From an uncultured Prevotella sp. (GTDB lineage Bacteria; Bacteroidota; Bacteroidia; Bacteroidales; Bacteroidaceae), in contig CAJODF010000013.1 in the NCBI GenBank assembly GCA_905233555.1, positions 1 through 36,070 of the forward strand: a stretch of 36,070 nucleotides of DNA. Reading direction: 5' to 3'. A program made the position numbers and the translations under genes. The notes below the pieces were generated by a model. That model worked only from the letters and a program-made list of their open reading frames with translations. It was not told the origin of the DNA and did not search any database. Shown here piece after piece: positions 33,141 through 36,070 of this stretch. Within the stretch, counting starts at the first letter, position 1. Every line of letters starts with the position of its first letter.

Positions 33141-33186
33141 TGCCCCGTAGGGGCAATATAACCTAGCACAGGGGCTTGTCCCTGTG
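33141..33186 (-). repeat. Two-hairpin element, copy 8 (inverted)
   Basis: Plus strand: hairpin II TGCCCC-GTA-GGGGCA (33141-33155), spacer ATATAACCTAG, hairpin I CACAGGGG-CTTG-TCCCTGTG (33167-33186), which has one G-T pair on the plus strand only. Confidence 0.9.
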
Positions 33187-33202
33187 GCGTATCCGGATAC
33201 TC

Positions 33203-33274
33203 ATGTTTCACCCGAAGGGCGAAAGCTTTGTGAAACATACTAGAACTTTTGCGGAGGGCGGTCTCTGCCCGTAG
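33203..33274 (+). repeat. Three-copy structured element, copy 3
   Basis: Outer stem ATGTTTCAC (33203-33211) and GTGAAACAT (33230-33238); linker ACTAGAACTTTTGCGGA; hairpin GGGC-GGTCTCT-GCCC (33256-33270); GTAG. Both stems differ from copies 1 and 2 by paired changes. Confidence 0.85.
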
Positions 33275-33323
33275 CAAATTAAGTCCCTGCCCTGGAGAGG
33301 GCTAAGGGATTTAGGGATAAGGT

Positions 33324-33362
33324 TGAAGCCCCTTCTTATGAAGAAGGGGTTGGGGTTGATGG
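33324..33362 (+). repeat. Hairpin with TTGGGGTTGATGG tail
   Basis: Perfect 9-bp stem CCCCTTCTT-ATG-AAGAAGGGG (33329-33349) followed by the TTGGGGTTGATGG tail. A similar unit with GCCC-TGGAGA-GGGC lies at 33280-33310. Confidence 0.75.
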
Positions 33363-33368
33363 AGGTTT

Positions 33369-33405
33369 GCAGGGCACCCTGCATTTTCAAATATTAATTT
33401 GAAAA
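33369..33405 (-). terminator. Hairpins at the end of the cupin-isomerase gene
   Basis: A 9-bp AT-rich stem TTTTCAAAT-ATTA-ATTTGAAAA (33384-33405) covers the stop codon, and GCAGG-GCAC-CCTGC (33369-33382) follows directly in the leftward direction. No T run; terminator function is a guess. Confidence 0.4.
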
Positions 33406-34716
33406 CAGATGGAAGAAATCTTTCACTGTTTTCCCAATAGACTTCTTATTATTAATAAAAGCCTCCATGACCTTTACAGTGTGATGGACAGGAACAAGAT
33501 CATAATCAGCAATAGCAGCCGGTATGAGACAGGACGACTCTGCAGGCACGAGCACTTCGTCACCTGTGGCACGTACACGGACGGTGAACGGTTCCCCAAT
33601 ATTCATAATGATAATGAAAGAATCGTATTTTATCATATTCCTATGAAAAGGCTCATCCGTCTCCACTATCTTGATGCTGAAAAACGGGGTGTTCAGAACC
33701 ACATTGGCTACGCCTATATTCTCTTCATGCGGTGTCTTATATTCCGGATAGACGGTGTAGTCAATGGCTTTTGCCGCCAGTTCGGTATGCAACTCACGCG
33801 GCTTACCATCCAGTCCGGGACGATTATAGTCAAAGATGCGATAGGTGACATCCGACGACTGCTGTATCTCGGCAAGTTTGATACCTCCACAGATGGCGTG
33901 CACACGACCAGAGGGAAGATAGAACACGTCGCCTTTGTGTACCTCATGTTTTGCGAGGACTTCTATGATGGTGCCATTGGCAACACGTTCCTTATACTGC
34001 TCTGGCGTGATCCGTTCCTTAAAACCTGCATAGAGGTATGCGCCTGGTTCAGCATCAAGAATATACCACATCTCAGATTTACCAAACTTATTATGCTCAC
34101 GCTTGGCCATCTCGTCATCCGGGTGTACTTGTATGGAGAGATCCTGATGGGCATCAATGATCTTTGCGAGAAGCGGTAGTTGGTTATTGTACTTGAGTGC
34201 AGTCTGTCGCCCAAGGATTTCTTCCGGCCTGCGCGCTATGACCTCTGTAAGGTTGTAACGTGCCCACGTACCATTCTCCACCTCTGACTCAGAATTAGGT
34301 ACACCAGACACCGTCCAATCCTCCGTTCCCCATACCAATGTCTTGCGGTTCTGCTTGAAGAGCATCGGATAGAGTTTGTTACGGCTGTCTTCGATAACGC
34401 ATCCGACAGTCATGATACGACTATCCGTAAGCGCATGCAACTCATGACTGGTGCATTTCTCTACATATACAAAGGTATCCTTGCAACAAGTGGTCTTCTC
34501 ACCATTAAGGTCAATCTCCAGCTCACCGTCAAGGACATAGAACCCCTCCTGCATATCAGGATGCACATGGGCGGCAGCAATCTCACCTGCCTTGAGTTCT
34601 GTTACTGCTATCTGTGTGAGCGAGCAACCAGACTCATTGCTGGAGAGAAGAACACGCTTCTGCCCTACGCCATGTGAAGTGGTAACGGGAACTATGTCTT
34701 TAAGATGACGAAACAT
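33394..34716 (-). CDS. Cupin domain fused to class I mannose-6-phosphate isomerase
   Basis: Cytosolic protein of 440 residues. Residues 1-115 are a small cupin with metal ligands H50, H52, E57 (HVHPDMQEGFYVLDGELEI) and a later His near 91-94. From about 120 a type I phosphomannose isomerase follows with zinc ligands Q196 and H198 (QVHPDD), E215 (SEMWY) and H273 (GRVHAI), and the R293 loop (YRIFDYNR). It should interconvert mannose-6-phosphate and fructose-6-phosphate, feeding GDP-mannose and glycan synthesis. The N-terminal cupin resembles WbuC/FdtA-like sugar-binding cupins and may add a second activity; that is inference. Codon use is more AT-rich than in the dcw genes. Confidence 0.87.
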   Translation of the reverse strand: MFRHLKDIVPVTTSHGVGQKRVLLSSNESGCSLTQIAVTELKAGEIAAAHVHPDMQEGFYVLDGELEIDLNGEKTTCCKDTFVYVEKCTSHELHALTDSRIMTVGCVIEDSRNKLYPMLFKQNRKTLVWGTEDWTVSGVPNSESEVENGTWARYNLTEVIARRPEEILGRQTALKYNNQLPLLAKIIDAHQDLSIQVHPDDEMAKREHNKFGKSEMWYILDAEPGAYLYAGFKERITPEQYKERVANGTIIEVLAKHEVHKGDVFYLPSGRVHAICGGIKLAEIQQSSDVTYRIFDYNRPGLDGKPRELHTELAAKAIDYTVYPEYKTPHEENIGVANVVLNTPFFSIKIVETDEPFHRNMIKYDSFIIIMNIGEPFTVRVRATGDEVLVPAESSCLIPAAIADYDLVPVHHTVKVMEAFINNKKSIGKTVKDFFHLFSN

Positions 34717-34757
34717 ATAATTAATGCAGTTTTCACCTTCTATTATAATTTCGTTTG

Positions 34758-34791
34758 CAAAAATAATAATAATTTCTGATATTATCGCAAA
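34758..34791 (-). promoter_or_regulatory. Possible promoter of the cupin-isomerase gene
   Basis: The minus strand has TATTTTTG (plus strand 34758-34765) and TTTG (plus strand CAAA at 34788-34791), 22 bp apart. It stands 42 bp before the ATG. The rest of the 209-bp spacer is AT-rich without other recognised elements. Confidence 0.45.
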
Positions 34792-34925
34792 TCCATCCGC
34801 AATTTATTATTTTCCCCCAAAAATTCATTCAGGGCATTACGTGATGGGGTCGTTAATTTTTTGGTATACTTTTACGTTATCATTTACAGGTCTATGAATT
34901 ACTCAACATGAAAGATGGCCAACAT

Positions 34926-36070
34926 TCAGTCCTTCAGGCATCCAATTGGAACTACCAACACTCCATCCTCTGGACGTTTGTAGGCATACTGACCTACAGC
35001 CGTCAGTACCATCAAGAACGACGGTTTCTTCATTTTTGTTGTATCAATCTTATCTTTCAAGTCAATCAAAGCATCCGCACCCTCTTGAATCAAGCTATCA
35101 CCACCAAGTTTAATCTCTATAAGACCATAACTCCCATTTCTTAGATGCACCACTGTATCACACTCTAGTCCACTCCTATCCCGATAATGATAAACTTTGC
35201 CGTGCAAAGTCTCCGCAAAGACCCTCAAATCTCGCACACAAAGAGTTTCGAAGAAAAGACCAAACGTGTTCAGGTCGTTCATTAAATCATTTGGTCCAAG
35301 GTCCAAAGCAGCAATTGCTAACGACGGATCCACAAAATAACGGTTATCAGAAGTTCGTATTGCAGTCTTGGAGCGTAGATTCGGATTCCATGCCTCCATA
35401 TCTTCTATCACAAAGATTTTCTTCAGTGCCTTGATATATGATGCCACAGTTTCGTCGCTCATACCTTCTGGCTCATTCGTTTTCAAATCCTCAACTATTG
35501 TAGGAATAGGAGCCATAGATCCCTGCAGACGGGCATAGGAGCGCATCAGCCGTTTGGCTCGCTGTTCATCTCTCGAGACTCCGTCCACTCGCGATATGTC
35601 CGAACGGGTAATAGCTTCATAATACTCTTTTACCTGCCCTAAAGCTGCCTTTTGACTTTTCTTATTCATTGCCTTGGGCCAGCCGCCACGACACGTGATA
35701 AAAGCAACATCTTCCAATGAAAGATGGCTCTCGCCTTCCACCATTTCTGCATTCTCAAACAGTTTGCCTAGACTCACATCGCCGGTAGATTCTCCTGACT
35801 CCCAAAGTGTCATCGGGCGCATCGTCAACCACGCAAAACGACCAGTACCAGTATGGTGAATCTTTGAGTCATCTGCAGGAACAGCCGAACCGGTCAGCAT
35901 AAATTGACCGTCATCCCTTCGATGATCAACCTCGAAACGAATTGCGTCCCACAATTGCGGAGCTATCTGCCATTCGTCAATCAGTCTTGGGGTTTCACCC
36001 CTCAACAACTGCTTGATATTTGTTTCTGCCAACTGAAGGTTCTGAGTCATGCTGTCAGGATCATCCATAT
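34926..36070 (-). CDS. AAA_14/DUF4143 ATP-binding protein, 5' end outside the window
   Basis: At least 380 residues, cut by the right edge. The visible N-terminal part is the second half of an AAA_14 ATPase domain with a Walker B motif (RLIDEWQ, about 28-34) and a sensor-like LTGSAVP; Walker A must lie beyond the edge. The rest is DUF4143 (about 150-340, with YARLQGSMAP, the helix-turn-helix-like DETVASYIKALKKIFV and LGGDSLIQEGADAL near the end). Such proteins are common in gut Bacteroidales and Archaea in many copies; function is not established and links to toxin-antitoxin or mobile DNA are guesses. Base composition is more AT-rich than the dcw region, which suggests later acquisition. Confidence 0.85.
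   Translation of the reverse strand, partial: MDDPDSMTQNLQLAETNIKQLLRGETPRLIDEWQIAPQLWDAIRFEVDHRRDDGQFMLTGSAVPADDSKIHHTGTGRFAWLTMRPMTLWESGESTGDVSLGKLFENAEMVEGESHLSLEDVAFITCRGGWPKAMNKKSQKAALGQVKEYYEAITRSDISRVDGVSRDEQRAKRLMRSYARLQGSMAPIPTIVEDLKTNEPEGMSDETVASYIKALKKIFVIEDMEAWNPNLRSKTAIRTSDNRYFVDPSLAIAALDLGPNDLMNDLNTFGLFFETLCVRDLRVFAETLHGKVYHYRDRSGLECDTVVHLRNGSYGLIEIKLGGDSLIQEGADALIDLKDKIDTTKMKKPSFLMVLTAVGQYAYKRPEDGVLVVPIGCLKD

Larger units (their letters stand above)
32862..33393. other. Gene-free spacer filled with palindromic elements
   Basis: These 532 bp hold the epimerase promoter, three two-hairpin elements (forward, forward, inverted), the third structured element, two hairpin-plus-tail elements (33280-33310 and 33324-33362) and the 3' hairpins of the cupin-isomerase gene. 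No gene is seen. Confidence 0.85.

Overview
The window is a chromosomal segment of a Bacteroidota bacterium, most likely a Bacteroidales member near Prevotella. The evidence is the Bacteroidota-type promoters (TAnnTTTG at -7, TTTG near -33), the lack of clear Shine-Dalgarno sites, a dcw cluster in Bacteroidota order without murF, murB or ddl, DUF4292 and EnvC-like genes next to dut, and a GlsA/GlsB glycine-lipid gene pair. No tRNA, rRNA, CRISPR array, transposase or phage gene was seen.

Left part (1-9.3 kb). An argE-like M20 amidohydrolase reads rightward. A four-gene leftward operon follows: dut, a TPR lipoprotein, a DUF4292 lipoprotein and a catalytically degenerate EnvC/LytM coiled-coil protein. 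A dGTPase gene (dgt) is divergent from dut. Then come the leftward genes glsA and glsB.

Central part (9.4-25.1 kb). This is a complete dcw cluster on the plus strand: mraZ, rsmH, ftsL, ftsI, murE, mraY, murD, ftsW, murG, murC, ftsQ, ftsA, ftsZ. It makes and flips lipid II, cross-links septal peptidoglycan and builds the Z ring. Many genes overlap by ATGA. Where they do not, the junctions carry short tandem repeats (7 or 11 bp units) that contain the upstream stop codon and, at ftsQ and ftsZ, also the downstream start codon. MraZ-box-like repeats lie at the mraZ promoter.

Right part (25.6-36.1 kb). All genes read leftward and deal mostly with sugar nucleotides and the surface: a membrane CapD/WbpM-type dehydratase, an unusual protein with two outer-membrane-barrel-like repeats joined to a PAP2 phosphatase domain, a sugar-phosphate nucleotidyltransferase, a GHMP kinase resembling galacturonokinase, a UDP-glucuronate 4-epimerase and a cupin-mannose-6-phosphate isomerase fusion. 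Kinase, nucleotidyltransferase and epimerase together would make a plausible galacturonate-to-UDP-GalA/UDP-GlcA salvage route. An ATPase of the AAA_14/DUF4143 type runs off the right edge.

The spacers of the right part are filled with several families of palindromic elements. Two of them (a two-hairpin family with eight copies and a longer family with three copies) differ between copies by compensatory changes in their stems. These elements, the tandem repeats at gene junctions and the barrel-PAP2 fusion are the most unusual content of the window.
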